Shown here in pieces: positions 37,911 to 44,955 of a stretch of 51,010 bases of DNA; position 1 is the first letter of the stretch, and the number at the start of each line of letters is the position of its first letter. Source of the stretch: a virus; IMG/VR virus record IMGVR_UViG_3300028590_000025, positions 1 to 51,010 of that record. The stretch is one strand, 5' to 3'. Under the pieces are notes generated by a model, which was not told the origin of the DNA, ran no database searches, and saw nothing but the letters and a program-made list of their open reading frames with translations. The position numbers and the translations under genes were made by a program.

Positions 37911-38410
37911 CGTGCGGGCCTTAAATGCGCTCTGACATCGTGGGCGGCGCAGTATGGCGAGCCTTCGAGCGAGTGACGGCCGCAGAACCCGAAGTTTGGC
38001 TTCAGAGGATCGCCAATGGGCCATTTACAGGTGTGCTCGGTGAGATCGAGAATGCTGCCCACAAGCGCGGTGACGTCATTGCCGAGCTCGAGCAGGCCAT
38101 CGGGATCGGCTTCGAGCCGTGGCCCATTGGCGCGGGCAATAGCCACCTCGCGCACGCTGATGCGGGCCTCGACCTTGGGCTTCGCCTTCTTGTCAGCCTT
38201 GGGCTTCCGTGGCGGAGCTGGTGGCTTCGGCGCCCTACCCTTGAGTTGGATCTTCCGGCGCGAGCAGAACCCGATGATCGAATTGCGCGAGCAATTGCGG
38301 AAATGACGGGCGATGGATGATGCTGGATTGCCGTCGAGGATAAGAGCGCGGACGATTTTCACGCGATCCTCGTCTGGCATATCTGACCAGTCAGGGAGTG
38401 CTTCATGCAT
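37907..38410 (-). CDS. gcrA: GcrA cell-cycle regulator homologue
   Basis: 167 residues from ATG 38410 (frame open upstream but over the methyltransferase gene). N-terminal HTH: D-R-V-K-I-V-R-A-L-I-L-D-G, then C-S-R-N-S-I-I-G-F-C-S-R. After a Pro/Lys linker the C-terminus has H-T-C-K-W-P-I-G-D-P, F-G-F-C-G-R and P-Y-C-A-A-H, the full GcrA sigma70-binding domain. Host GcrA activates promoters with N6-methylated GANTC sites. It overlaps an adenine methyltransferase gene by eight bases, so the phage may build its own methylation-dependent activator. Confidence 0.9.
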   Translation of the reverse strand: MHEALPDWSDMPDEDRVKIVRALILDGNPASSIARHFRNCSRNSIIGFCSRRKIQLKGRAPKPPAPPRKPKADKKAKPKVEARISVREVAIARANGPRLEADPDGLLELGNDVTALVGSILDLTEHTCKWPIGDPLKPNFGFCGRHSLEGSPYCAAHDVRAHLRPAR

Positions 38411-38975
38411 GTGCTGGCTCCGCGTCGAATTTGGTGGCTTCATTTCCCCAAGCGTCGAAACCGGGCCGCGACTGGCGCGCGAACAGATCAGCGCGGCGCA
38501 GGCCAGCGGTGTGTTTGTCGACGAGGGCGTAGAATTCTTCGGGCTTGCGACTGTGCTCGCGGGCGATTCCGTCGAAGATCGATGGGAACGCCGAGAACTT
38601 TGGCGGCTTTCCAATGGCGCCGATCAGCACGGGCTCGTGCATCGATCGAGCCCAATAGCCGGTGCCCATACGGACCTTCCCAGCGGGAGTGGTTTTTCGC
38701 CAGACCATTTGCGATTTGTACGTGAAGCCCCAGGCCTTCATGACCTCAAGAGCCTGGGGCTGCATCGCTCCGGTGGCCCACATGAGCAGAATGCAGTCGC
38801 GCTGCGCCAAGTCACCGACGGGCAGAGCCTTGATGTCTTCGGTCTGCATTAGGTCGTAGTGCTTGCTGGCACTTTTGGCTTGGTTCGTCTCCGACCAAGT
38901 GCGAAACCTCCAAGGCGGGTCGGCAATGATCACGTCGTATGACAGCGGCAATAAGGGATCGAAGGGCCAGCTCAT
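38403..38975 (-). CDS. MT-A70 family adenine methyltransferase
   Basis: 190 residues from ATG 38975 (overlapping the upstream stop). Y-D-V-I-I-A-D-P-P-W-R-F near residues 13-24 is the D-P-P-W catalytic motif of MT-A70/Ime4-like N6-adenine methyltransferases; further A-I-G-K-P-P-K and R-E-H-S-R-K-P-E-E-F-Y are conserved in the phage branch. It is probably an orphan enzyme that protects phage DNA or marks promoters. Eight-base overlap with gcrA suggests co-translation. Confidence 0.9.
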   Translation of the reverse strand: MSWPFDPLLPLSYDVIIADPPWRFRTWSETNQAKSASKHYDLMQTEDIKALPVGDLAQRDCILLMWATGAMQPQALEVMKAWGFTYKSQMVWRKTTPAGKVRMGTGYWARSMHEPVLIGAIGKPPKFSAFPSIFDGIAREHSRKPEEFYALVDKHTAGLRRADLFARQSRPGFDAWGNEATKFDAEPAHA

Positions 38976-39991
38976 TGCACCGACTCCTTGATCATCGATG
39001 TGATCTGCGGCCACTGCTTCAGCGCCCCGCGATACCGATCCATGGTGTCGAACCAGGCCCATTTGCGATCCAGCGTCATCAGAGGGCCGGGACCGGTTGG
39101 GCATTGCGAAAGGCTCTGGTGGACCCAGCGGGGCGGCTGCCCGATCACGGCCTTTTCCCGGAGATAGAACCGACCCGATTGCGCCTTGCGCGGCCTATGC
39201 AGCACGTCGGTGACATCGTTCTCGACCAGAGGGCGCAACCGCTCGCTTGGCTTGCTCAGTGGCGGCAGTTCTGGGGCTGGCTGGACCTGTGACTCGACCG
39301 TTGGCGCTTCTGCCTCTGGTGGCTTTGCCACGGATGCGGCGAGCGCTTGCCGCGTCTCTGCCTTCAATGCCCTCTCATAGTCCCACCAGGACACGAGCTT
39401 GATACCCTTGCGGCTGGCTGTAGCGCGTACCGCGTCCTCGCTGATGCCGAGGTGCTGGGCAATGAGCTTGGATGGCCAGTCTGGATGCTCGGCATGGATG
39501 GCGAGAATATTAGCGCGGGCTGTGTCTTTGCGCGGACGAGATGGGGTTGGCGGGGTGGACTCGCATCGGTCCTGCACCCCGCCGGGCTCGCTGGATAGCG
39601 TGCCCTGTTCCGAGGTCTTTGCCTCCGCTGGCCGACGCATTTCCTCATCGTCGGGGAGCGGCTTAGGAGCCTCGGGAATTGGTTCGACGGATGGCAGAGG
39701 CCGGGAGGGGGAAAGCCCCTGTCCATCCGTCGGTACCGCAGCCGGTGCATGGCGGGAGGAGGATTCCGCCGGCTGCGATGGGGTCGAAACCGGAATTCTG
39801 GTTTCGGAAAGGGTGGTGACATCAAGCCGGGTAAATGGGCTGTGAGCACCGGAAATGCTGGTGTGCGAGGTGGTGCCCAAAAGGGCGACAACATCGTCAA
39901 AGTCACAGTCATACTCGGCTGCGATGGAATAGAGCGCGGCACGTCCCTTGTTGTGGATGGCGCGGCTGGTGTGTGCTGAGAGCGTGGTCAT
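38972..39991 (-). CDS. HTH protein with long disordered region
   Basis: 339 residues. Residues 1-45 are a small helical domain, 50-150 a Pro/Ser-rich disordered region, and 155-200 a helix-turn-helix (S-K-L-I-A-Q-H-L-G-I-S-E-D-A-V-R-A-T-A) followed by G-I-K-L-V-S-W. The last 90 residues include P-R-W-V-H-Q-S-L-S. The function is unknown; a replication-initiator or transcription-factor role is possible. Overlaps with both neighbours. Confidence 0.6.
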   Translation of the reverse strand: MTTLSAHTSRAIHNKGRAALYSIAAEYDCDFDDVVALLGTTSHTSISGAHSPFTRLDVTTLSETRIPVSTPSQPAESSSRHAPAAVPTDGQGLSPSRPLPSVEPIPEAPKPLPDDEEMRRPAEAKTSEQGTLSSEPGGVQDRCESTPPTPSRPRKDTARANILAIHAEHPDWPSKLIAQHLGISEDAVRATASRKGIKLVSWWDYERALKAETRQALAASVAKPPEAEAPTVESQVQPAPELPPLSKPSERLRPLVENDVTDVLHRPRKAQSGRFYLREKAVIGQPPRWVHQSLSQCPTGPGPLMTLDRKWAWFDTMDRYRGALKQWPQITSMIKESVQ

Positions 39992-40566
39992 GCCGCGGCC
40001 CTCTCATCAGCGAACCCGCCCCATTGGGCGGCCATAGCTTCGGCAATGCCGGTGAAGAAGCGGCTGCGCTCTTTCCACCTGTCCGGGCCCGGCGGCATGC
40101 GATGCACGCGCTGCTCGCGGCCGGCGACAATATCGGTGGGTACGAGCGGCGGCAGGCCCTTGAGCCAGAAGCATGTGCGCTTGGTTTCACCGTGACCGAA
40201 TTGCCATGGCTGCACGGACTGCGCCGGCTCGGCATAGTTCTCGATCAGCGCGTTCCAGAATGCCGAGAACAGCGCGGCGCCTTCGCGCAACTCGTCCTGC
40301 ATCTGCTCCGCGGTCTTGCCCGGTGGTGGTGTGGACAGCCAGCGGACGCCGCTATTGCAGAGCCGGGTGCATGGTGGGTGCGCCACCATGAGCAGATCCC
40401 AGCCATCATTGAGAATGTCGCGAGCGTCGCCGACGATGTGTTTGTTCGATCGGTCATCGCTGGGCAGCAGGTCACATGACCATGCATCATGTCCAAGCGC
40501 CGCAAAGGCGCGGCGGACGGTGCCGGAGAACTCACAGGCCACGAGAACGCGAAGGGAATCGGTCAT
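39988..40566 (-). CDS. Cytosine-methyltransferase-like protein without target domain
   Basis: 192 residues from ATG 40566. R-V-L-V-A-C-E-F-S-G-T-V-R-R-A-F resembles C5-methyltransferase motif I, A-H-P-P-C-T matches the P-C catalytic loop, and E-N-Y-A-E-P the E-N-P/V motif; later K-R-T-C-F-W-L-K-G-L-P-P-L is a hallmark of this phage family. There is no recognisable target-recognition domain, so the substrate may be different. Translationally coupled at both ends. Confidence 0.75.
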   Translation of the reverse strand: MTDSLRVLVACEFSGTVRRAFAALGHDAWSCDLLPSDDRSNKHIVGDARDILNDGWDLLMVAHPPCTRLCNSGVRWLSTPPPGKTAEQMQDELREGAALFSAFWNALIENYAEPAQSVQPWQFGHGETKRTCFWLKGLPPLVPTDIVAGREQRVHRMPPGPDRWKERSRFFTGIAEAMAAQWGGFADERAAA

Positions 40567-41075
40567 CTGATCGCCTTGGGATTGAATTTGAGTTCGGGGA
40601 GTTGCTGGGCGGCGACGTGGCACCAGACAGCGAGGGCGCTCGCTCGATCGGCGTCCAAGTCATCCATGCCCAGCCAAAGGCGACGACGCGCCTCGATCTT
40701 GGCGGCTTTATCCGCGTCACGGGCATTGTCGAACCGCGGTTGCCCGGTGAAGCATTCGAGCGCATCGCGAATATCGACCAGCTTCGCGGCACCCGGCAGC
40801 TTCGCCTTGGCGATCGCTCGCGCAATCACCTGGTAGGCAAAGAGGCGTGGCGCGAAACGCCGGTCATCTGAAACGGCGGTCACAGCCACGATCTGGGGCT
40901 GGTGATGGATGATGCTGGCCAGCACTTCGCGCTGCGCACCGCAGAACAATTCGTCATCGGTGTGCATGTTGCTGCCGAACGTCAGGAAGCCAGAGAACGG
41001 CTTTTCAGCATCCGGGGCACCGAAGGCCCATCCGGCACCCAAAGGGGCGAGGCTGAGTGCAAGAACGGGTTTCAT
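40563..41075 (-). CDS. Degenerate RuvC-fold protein
   Basis: 170 residues. V-L-A-L-S-L-A-P-L-G-A-G-W-A-F-G at the N-terminus aligns by eye with the RuvC G-I-D-P-G-x-x-x-T-G-W-A strand but lacks the Asp; the C-terminal D-L-D-A-D-R-A-S-A-L-A-V-W matches the terminal D-x-x-D-A-x-A-L-A-x-W motif. It directly follows an intact RuvC-like gene with four-base overlap. The pair may form a heterodimer, or this copy may bind DNA without cutting. Confidence 0.6.
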   Translation of the reverse strand: MKPVLALSLAPLGAGWAFGAPDAEKPFSGFLTFGSNMHTDDELFCGAQREVLASIIHHQPQIVAVTAVSDDRRFAPRLFAYQVIARAIAKAKLPGAAKLVDIRDALECFTGQPRFDNARDADKAAKIEARRRLWLGMDDLDADRASALAVWCHVAAQQLPELKFNPKAIR

Positions 41076-41569
41076 CGCGCCCTCGTCTCGTGGTGGTAGA
41101 GGGCGACCAGAACGGCTTCGGCGCGGCCATCATCCTTGACCCGCTTGAACAGGTCCGCATGGGCCGGGAAGCGGCGCGTGGCTAGTTGGCGGGAGCCGCC
41201 CTTATCGGCTGTGAGCCCGAAGTGCTTCTTCCACTTCTGGGGCGTCACTGTCTCGATGCCGAAGCCAAGGGCGCCGCAAGCGCCGTGCAGGGCCCCTGCC
41301 CCAAAGCCGAACTGAAACGCCTGTGCTGAGCCATCTGTGGGCCTCGCGCCGACGTATTCGATGACCGCGGTCGCGCCGAAATCGATCATGGGGCGAAGTA
41401 TGTTGCCCAGGTCGTGGACGTTGATGTGGTTCTTGGTCCGATCCTTGCCGCCAACGCGCTTGACCACGGCAAAGGTGGGCATGTCGGTGACGCTGACCAA
41501 TTCGCCCGCGCCGTTCAGGATAGCAATTGCCCCGCTCATGCCGGGGTCCATTCCAATGGTCGAACTCAT
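41072..41569 (-). CDS. RuvC-like Holliday junction resolvase
   Basis: 165 residues. I-G-M-D-P-G-M-S-G-A-I-A (Asp8), A-V-I-E-Y-V (Glu71), then V-K-D-D-G-R-A-E-A-V-L-V-A (Asp147, Glu151) supply the acidic residues of RuvC-type nucleases; T-P-Q-K-W-K-K-H-F is also conserved in the family. It would resolve branched replication intermediates before packaging. Coupled by overlap to the genes on either side. Confidence 0.85.
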   Translation of the reverse strand: MSSTIGMDPGMSGAIAILNGAGELVSVTDMPTFAVVKRVGGKDRTKNHINVHDLGNILRPMIDFGATAVIEYVGARPTDGSAQAFQFGFGAGALHGACGALGFGIETVTPQKWKKHFGLTADKGGSRQLATRRFPAHADLFKRVKDDGRAEAVLVALYHHETRAR

Positions 41570-41961
41570 GCCGCAACCCTCCGCGCCACAATCCAGTCCA
41601 GACAGGCGCGTTGGCGCTGTGCCGGTGGAAGCGCGCTACCGACTTCCCGCATGAAGGTCGCAAGCCAGGGCTCGTCACCATTGGGGTGCGGAGGCAGATC
41701 AACGGCGTACCGGGTCCGACCCTTGGCATCGACATAGGCACGAGGCCCGGCATAGGGCATCCATGCGAATGGTGGGACTTCGGCGGTAAACATGTCGAAG
41801 CGCTTCTGGTCATCCAGCCAGCGGGTCACGGTGACGACACCGCGCCCTGCGGCAATGATGGGGACCGGCTCGAATATCTTGCGGGTGCCCTTGCCGTTTG
41901 AGAGGGCTACGATGCGGTAGCGGCCTCTCGGAGCGCGGGTCATGTCGGTGGACCAGGTCAT
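41566..41961 (-). CDS. Hypothetical protein (131 aa)
   Basis: ATG 41961 overlaps the upstream stop (ATGA); a second ATG lies at 41943. Beta-rich, with Y-R-I-V-A-L-S-N-G-K-G-T-R-K and W-M-P-Y-A-G-P-R-A-Y, ending in a helix that includes R-A-C-L-D-W-I-V-A-R-R. No family recognised. Confidence 0.55.
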   Translation of the reverse strand: MTWSTDMTRAPRGRYRIVALSNGKGTRKIFEPVPIIAAGRGVVTVTRWLDDQKRFDMFTAEVPPFAWMPYAGPRAYVDAKGRTRYAVDLPPHPNGDEPWLATFMREVGSALPPAQRQRACLDWIVARRVAA

Positions 41962-42416
41962 GCCGCCACCTGCAACTTGGCCGGCATGACGAGCCATTCG
42001 ACCCACCATGTCCCGTCATCCAGAGGTCCAATAATGCCCGCGTCGGTCAGGGAGGGGTCCCAGACGATTTCGTCGCCGTGCCCGATGACACAGTGATTGA
42101 CGCCAGTGCGGCTTGTGCCAGACAAGATGTAGTGGAGGCCGTGGCTGGCCTCGCCTGCGCTATTGAGCACCGTCTCAAGTGGCACGTCCCCGTTGAACCT
42201 GACACCCACAAGGGCAATGCCCCGACGCGAGAGCCATGTGCGCGTCTCGACGTCCACCTTGACCGGATCCTTTCGGACACCGTCAGACGAGCCTTCATTG
42301 AAGTGCGGCACAGCATCGGGCGTTACGTCGAGCAGGCAAGCCAGAACGGTGCGCCAGCAATCGCCCCATTCGCCCTGGTCGGGCCGGTGATGGAAAAGCT
42401 GCTTCTGGGCCTGCAT
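41958..42416 (-). CDS. Papain-like cysteine-peptidase-fold protein
   Basis: 152 residues. G-D-C-W-R-T-V-L-A-C-L-L (Cys20), V-N-H-C-V-I-G (His108) and I-V-W-D-P-S (Asp120) form the Cys-His-Asp order of papain/transglutaminase-like folds, and D-A-V-P-H-F is typical of this phage/bacterial family. The substrate is unknown. As an early cytoplasmic protein with an intact triad it could act on a host defence or regulatory protein, or remove a conjugated modifier. Confidence 0.65.
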   Translation of the reverse strand: MQAQKQLFHHRPDQGEWGDCWRTVLACLLDVTPDAVPHFNEGSSDGVRKDPVKVDVETRTWLSRRGIALVGVRFNGDVPLETVLNSAGEASHGLHYILSGTSRTGVNHCVIGHGDEIVWDPSLTDAGIIGPLDDGTWWVEWLVMPAKLQVAA

Positions 42417-42895
42417 CAGTTCACCGTGTTCCCAGCAAGCTCGTTTAGCGCTTCGGCGCCGGCAGCCTGCTCGTCTTCGGTGACCCGCTGGATGGCTTCG
42501 ATGCGCTCACGGTTGGCGCGCTCGGCAAACGACTCTTCCGCGCCCTCTGGCGCTTCGCCTGGTGGCAGCCAGTTGTACTGCCCCGAAACATCGGCCCACA
42601 GTTCGATCTTGGTGTCGGGCATCTGCGCAGCGCGCTTCTGCTTCTGCTCGAAATACTTGCGGTCCTCGGCGCGCTCGGCGAGCTTGGCCTTGAACACTTC
42701 GAGGTCCATGCCGAGTTCGGCGCAGAGCATCTTGACCTTGCGCTTGGCCTTCTCGCGGATTTCGGCAGCGGCCTTGCGGTGCTTGTCGCGTTCAGCGCCA
42801 GCCTCATCGACCGTGATTTCCTCGACTTCTTCGAGGGCCTGGATCCAATCGGAATCGTCCGCGCTGTTCTGCAATTGTGGCGCTGCCTTGCTCAT
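42416..42895 (-). CDS. Hypothetical coiled-coil protein
   Basis: 159 residues from ATG 42895, overlapping the previous stop. Strongly charged helices (E-E-V-E-E-I-T-V-D-E, R-E-K-A-K-R-K-V-K-M-L) and a central aromatic patch Q-Y-N-W-L-P-P-G. Positively charged middle with acidic ends; it might bind nucleic acid. No family. Confidence 0.55.
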   Translation of the reverse strand: MSKAAPQLQNSADDSDWIQALEEVEEITVDEAGAERDKHRKAAAEIREKAKRKVKMLCAELGMDLEVFKAKLAERAEDRKYFEQKQKRAAQMPDTKIELWADVSGQYNWLPPGEAPEGAEESFAERANRERIEAIQRVTEDEQAAGAEALNELAGNTVN

Positions 42896-43041
42896 GGCTG
42901 CACCCCGAGAAGAACAAGGGCGACGACGAACAGGGCGAATAGGGTCACTGCCAGCCATGAGGCCACACGCCGGTCTGCGGCTTCACGGATGCCGAAATCG
43001 TCGGGCAATGAGATGGGGATGCGCTTGCGTTCCGGATGCAC
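42892..43041 (-). CDS. Small membrane protein (49 aa)
   Basis: GTG 43041 with AGGAG eight bases upstream; stop overlaps the next ATG (ATGA). The basic N-terminus (H-P-E-R-K-R-I-P-I-S) is followed by a C-terminal membrane helix (W-L-A-V-T-L-F-A-L-F-V-V-A-L-V-L-L-G). It is an early-expressed inner-membrane protein of unknown role, perhaps exclusion or a lysis inhibitor. Confidence 0.65.
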   Translation of the reverse strand: MHPERKRIPISLPDDFGIREAADRRVASWLAVTLFALFVVALVLLGVQP

Positions 43042-43043
43042 GG

Positions 43044-43448
43044 TTATGCTCCTGCTGTTGGGGATGGCTGGGGAGAGCGGATGGCGGCGACAACATGGGC
43101 GGCGCAGTCGTGAACGGCGTCGGAGCGCTCGCGAAAGTTTCCAGCGAATGTCGCAGCCATGAAGACCGTGATGCGCCGCCCATTGTGGCGGCCAGTCCGG
43201 CGCGCCTCGATGTAGCTGTCGCGCGTGTCCTGAAGGTCTGCAGCCCAGCCCAGAAGCCAGTTCTCAGCGCGACTGGCCGCCCGCTCGCGCTCGGCATTGA
43301 TGGCCTTGGCGATCTCCGCCTTCAGCGCATCGCGGGCTTCAGTGCCGTTCGGGTCCAAGCCCTCGAACTCTCCGCCCTGAATGCGGGCCTCGAATGCGAA
43401 GACGGCGATCTCTGCGGCCTTCTGGATATCGGCTGGGATGGCGGTCAT
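43044..43448 (-). CDS. Hypothetical helical protein (134 aa)
   Basis: ATG 43448 overlaps the previous stop. Helical throughout with I-A-K-A-I-N-A-E-R-E-R-A-A-S-R and a C-terminal V-H-D-C-A-A-H-V-V-A-A. Similar short Ala/Glu/Arg-rich proteins are frequent in rhizobial phages. Function unknown. Confidence 0.55.
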   Translation of the reverse strand: MTAIPADIQKAAEIAVFAFEARIQGGEFEGLDPNGTEARDALKAEIAKAINAERERAASRAENWLLGWAADLQDTRDSYIEARRTGRHNGRRITVFMAATFAGNFRERSDAVHDCAAHVVAAIRSPQPSPTAGA

Positions 43449-43678
43449 TCGGAACCGCCGATCTGCTTTGCAGCGCCTTCAAGCGTCCGCTGGACGTTCA
43501 CAACCAGGCGCACGCCATTGAACAGTTGCTTTGCAAGTTCGGCATTGGCGCGAGCCGCATCGACAGTCATGGTGCCGGCACGGACAGCGCTAAGGTCGCC
43601 AGCCAGTCCGCGGATCACCGCTTCAAGATCAAAGCGATCGTTCAAAGGCGAGGATTCGGATTGTGGGTTCAGTGCCAT
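43445..43678 (-). CDS. Hypothetical small protein (77 aa)
   Basis: ATG 43678 with AAGGAAAAGGG just upstream, ten bases inside the previous gene; the open frame to 43843 lacks signals. Helical body (F-D-L-E-A-V-I-R-G-L-A-G-D-L, A-R-A-N-A-E-L-A-K-Q-L-F). It resembles small phage proteins that accompany the early operon; no function can be given. Confidence 0.55.
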   Translation of the reverse strand: MALNPQSESSPLNDRFDLEAVIRGLAGDLSAVRAGTMTVDAARANAELAKQLFNGVRLVVNVQRTLEGAAKQIGGSE

Positions 43679-43935
43679 CCCTTTTCCTTCCATAGCGCCA
43701 CCCGTCCAAGCGCAGAGGCGACGGCATGCAGACGCTGCAAAGTGTGGTGATCGCCCCGCGTCATGCCGGGGATGCGCACCTGATGGCCTTCGCTGGCGGT
43801 GCAGTAGAGGCACAGCGGCGGGTGGTGCATCCCTTGACGCCAACGGTCGGCAGTGACGGTGCGCTCACAAATTGCGCACACGTATGGCGGCGGAAGTTCT
43901 GGCTCGATGCGAAAAGATGGGCGCGCGTGGATCAT
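43669..43935 (-). CDS. Small Cys-pair (zinc-binding) protein
   Basis: 88 residues from ATG 43935 (ATGA overlap). Y-V-C-A-I-C-E-R and P-L-C-L-Y-C are two C-x2-C knuckles about 24 residues apart, a zinc ribbon or treble clef; a basic helical C-terminus follows. Could be a small nucleic-acid-binding or anti-host factor. No family assigned. Confidence 0.6.
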   Translation of the reverse strand: MIHARPSFRIEPELPPPYVCAICERTVTADRWRQGMHHPPLCLYCTASEGHQVRIPGMTRGDHHTLQRLHAVASALGRVALWKEKGWH

Positions 43936-44240
43936 GCCGCCCACCCGGTCACGGCTTCGGCGCTACATGGGTTCCATGCCCCTGCCCGGCTGTTGTCGTT
44001 AGCGCTCATGGTGCGGCTGCGAGCACGCGCCCAGTCCATGTGGCGGCTGTCGACGCCGCCAAGATCGTCGTGCTGTGCATTGCGCCAGCGAACGATGGTG
44101 GCCGACGACACGGGCCTTCCGGACTCGGCGCTCATCTTGCGGGCGAACCAGAAAGCTTGCTGTTCGGCAGAGAGGTGGGGAATGGCCGTGATGGCGATCC
44201 TGCGCAGCATCTCGCGCATTTCGATGCGGGGCGGGGTCAT
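43932..44240 (-). CDS. Hypothetical protein with possible HTH (102 aa)
   Basis: ATG 44240 overlaps the previous stop. I-E-M-R-E-M-L-R-R-I-A-I-T-A-I is followed by S-G-R-P-V-S-S-A-T-I-V-R-W-R-N, which looks like a recognition helix region. The C-terminal part is poorly structured. Early operon, role unknown. Confidence 0.5.
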   Translation of the reverse strand: MTPPRIEMREMLRRIAITAIPHLSAEQQAFWFARKMSAESGRPVSSATIVRWRNAQHDDLGGVDSRHMDWARARSRTMSANDNSRAGAWNPCSAEAVTGWAA

Positions 44241-44566
44241 GAACGGCCCTCGGCTTTGGCGATGGCCCAATTGGCCATGTCCTCGGCGCCAATGAGGGCA
44301 GACAACGCGCCATGCACGTTCCCGCCGTCCTTCAGGGCTGCATTCATCAACTCGACGGATGCCATGTAGAGCTTCAGCGCTTCCAGCAGATCAGGAGCGG
44401 CGGCAATGAGCTTGAAGCGCTTCGCGTCAGTGCCATCGCCGGTGGCGTGGTTCGGGTCCTGATGGCAGACGATATCGCCGGGGGTCGCCACGATGAGGCG
44501 ACCGTCGTCGCAGGTGATGACCTCCCACCCCTGCCCTTCGCAAATCTGCTCCGATTTTTCGCACAT
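44237..44566 (-). CDS. Hypothetical early protein (109 aa)
   Basis: ATG 44566 with AAGGA about ten bases upstream. An N-terminal beta part (W-E-V-I-T-C-D-D-G-R-L-I-V-A) is followed by R-F-K-L-I-A-A-A-P-D-L-L-E-A-L-K, a phrase very common in phage early proteins, and a helical tail. The frame is open upstream toward the cro gene, but without a start signal. No function known. Confidence 0.6.
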   Translation of the reverse strand: MCEKSEQICEGQGWEVITCDDGRLIVATPGDIVCHQDPNHATGDGTDAKRFKLIAAAPDLLEALKLYMASVELMNAALKDGGNVHGALSALIGAEDMANWAIAKAEGRS

Positions 44567-44646
44567 GTGCTTCGGTCCTTCAGGCAATAAGCAGCCGTCG
44601 GCGCTCCATGCGCTCGGAGGCTTGGTGATGGTGAATTCGGTGTTGG

Positions 44647-44871
44647 TTAGCTGGCCACGGCCATGAGGGGCGGAGGCGCTGTCGCCTCGCCATAGATGTC
44701 GGGCCGCAGGTCATGGCGCGAGACGCCAGTGACGGCCTCGACCGCCAGCACTCGCCCCACCGGGCAAACTTCCCACTGAGAAATCGCCTGAGACGTGATG
44801 TTCCCAAGCGCCTTGGCGAGCTTGGTAGCGCCGCCGGCCTTCTCGATTGCTGTCTTCAGTGCGTTTTCCAT
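44647..44871 (-). CDS. cro: Cro/YdaS-like repressor
   Basis: 74 residues from ATG 44871. A-I-E-K-A-G-G-A-T-K-L-A-K-A-L-G-N-I-T-S-Q-A-I-S-Q-W-E is a Cro/YdaS-type helix-turn-helix. It faces the CI gene across an 84-base region with three operator-like sites, and leads the leftward early operon, as cro does in lambda. It should bind the same sites and favour lytic growth. Confidence 0.85.
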   Translation of the reverse strand: MENALKTAIEKAGGATKLAKALGNITSQAISQWEVCPVGRVLAVEAVTGVSRHDLRPDIYGEATAPPPLMAVAS

Positions 44872-44880
44872 GACTGCATT

Positions 44881-44895
44881 GAAAGCACAGCTTTC
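44881..44895. promoter_or_regulatory. Operator-like site O1
   Basis: Perfect inverted repeat GAAAG-CACAG-CTTTC, 10 bases upstream of the cro start. It shares the GAAAG-N5-CTTTC form with four other sites in the immunity region. Confidence 0.78.
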
Positions 44896-44903
44896 CGTTC
44901 GAT

Positions 44904-44918
44904 GCAAGCGAAACTTTC
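44904..44918. promoter_or_regulatory. Operator-like site O2
   Basis: GCAAG-CGAAA-CTTTC, one mismatch to the consensus. Its centre is 23 bases from that of O1, about two helical turns, which would allow cooperative repressor binding. Confidence 0.65.
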
Positions 44919-44925
44919 GATGATT

Positions 44926-44940
44926 GAAAGCTTAGATTTC
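44926..44940. promoter_or_regulatory. Operator-like site O3
   Basis: GAAAG-CTTAG-ATTTC, one mismatch to the consensus, centre 22 bases from O2 and close to the cI start. By analogy with OR3 it may control cI itself. Confidence 0.62.
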
Positions 44941-44955
44941 GGCAATCTCTGCGGC

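Noticed and set aside
37907-38410. Zinc-finger protein
   Set aside because: The Cys/His pattern at the C-terminus together with the N-terminal HTH matches GcrA as a whole, which explains the cysteines.
41898-43856. A 652-codon plus-strand frame across the early operon
   Set aside because: It runs antisense through several tightly coupled minus-strand genes and has no recognisable domain.
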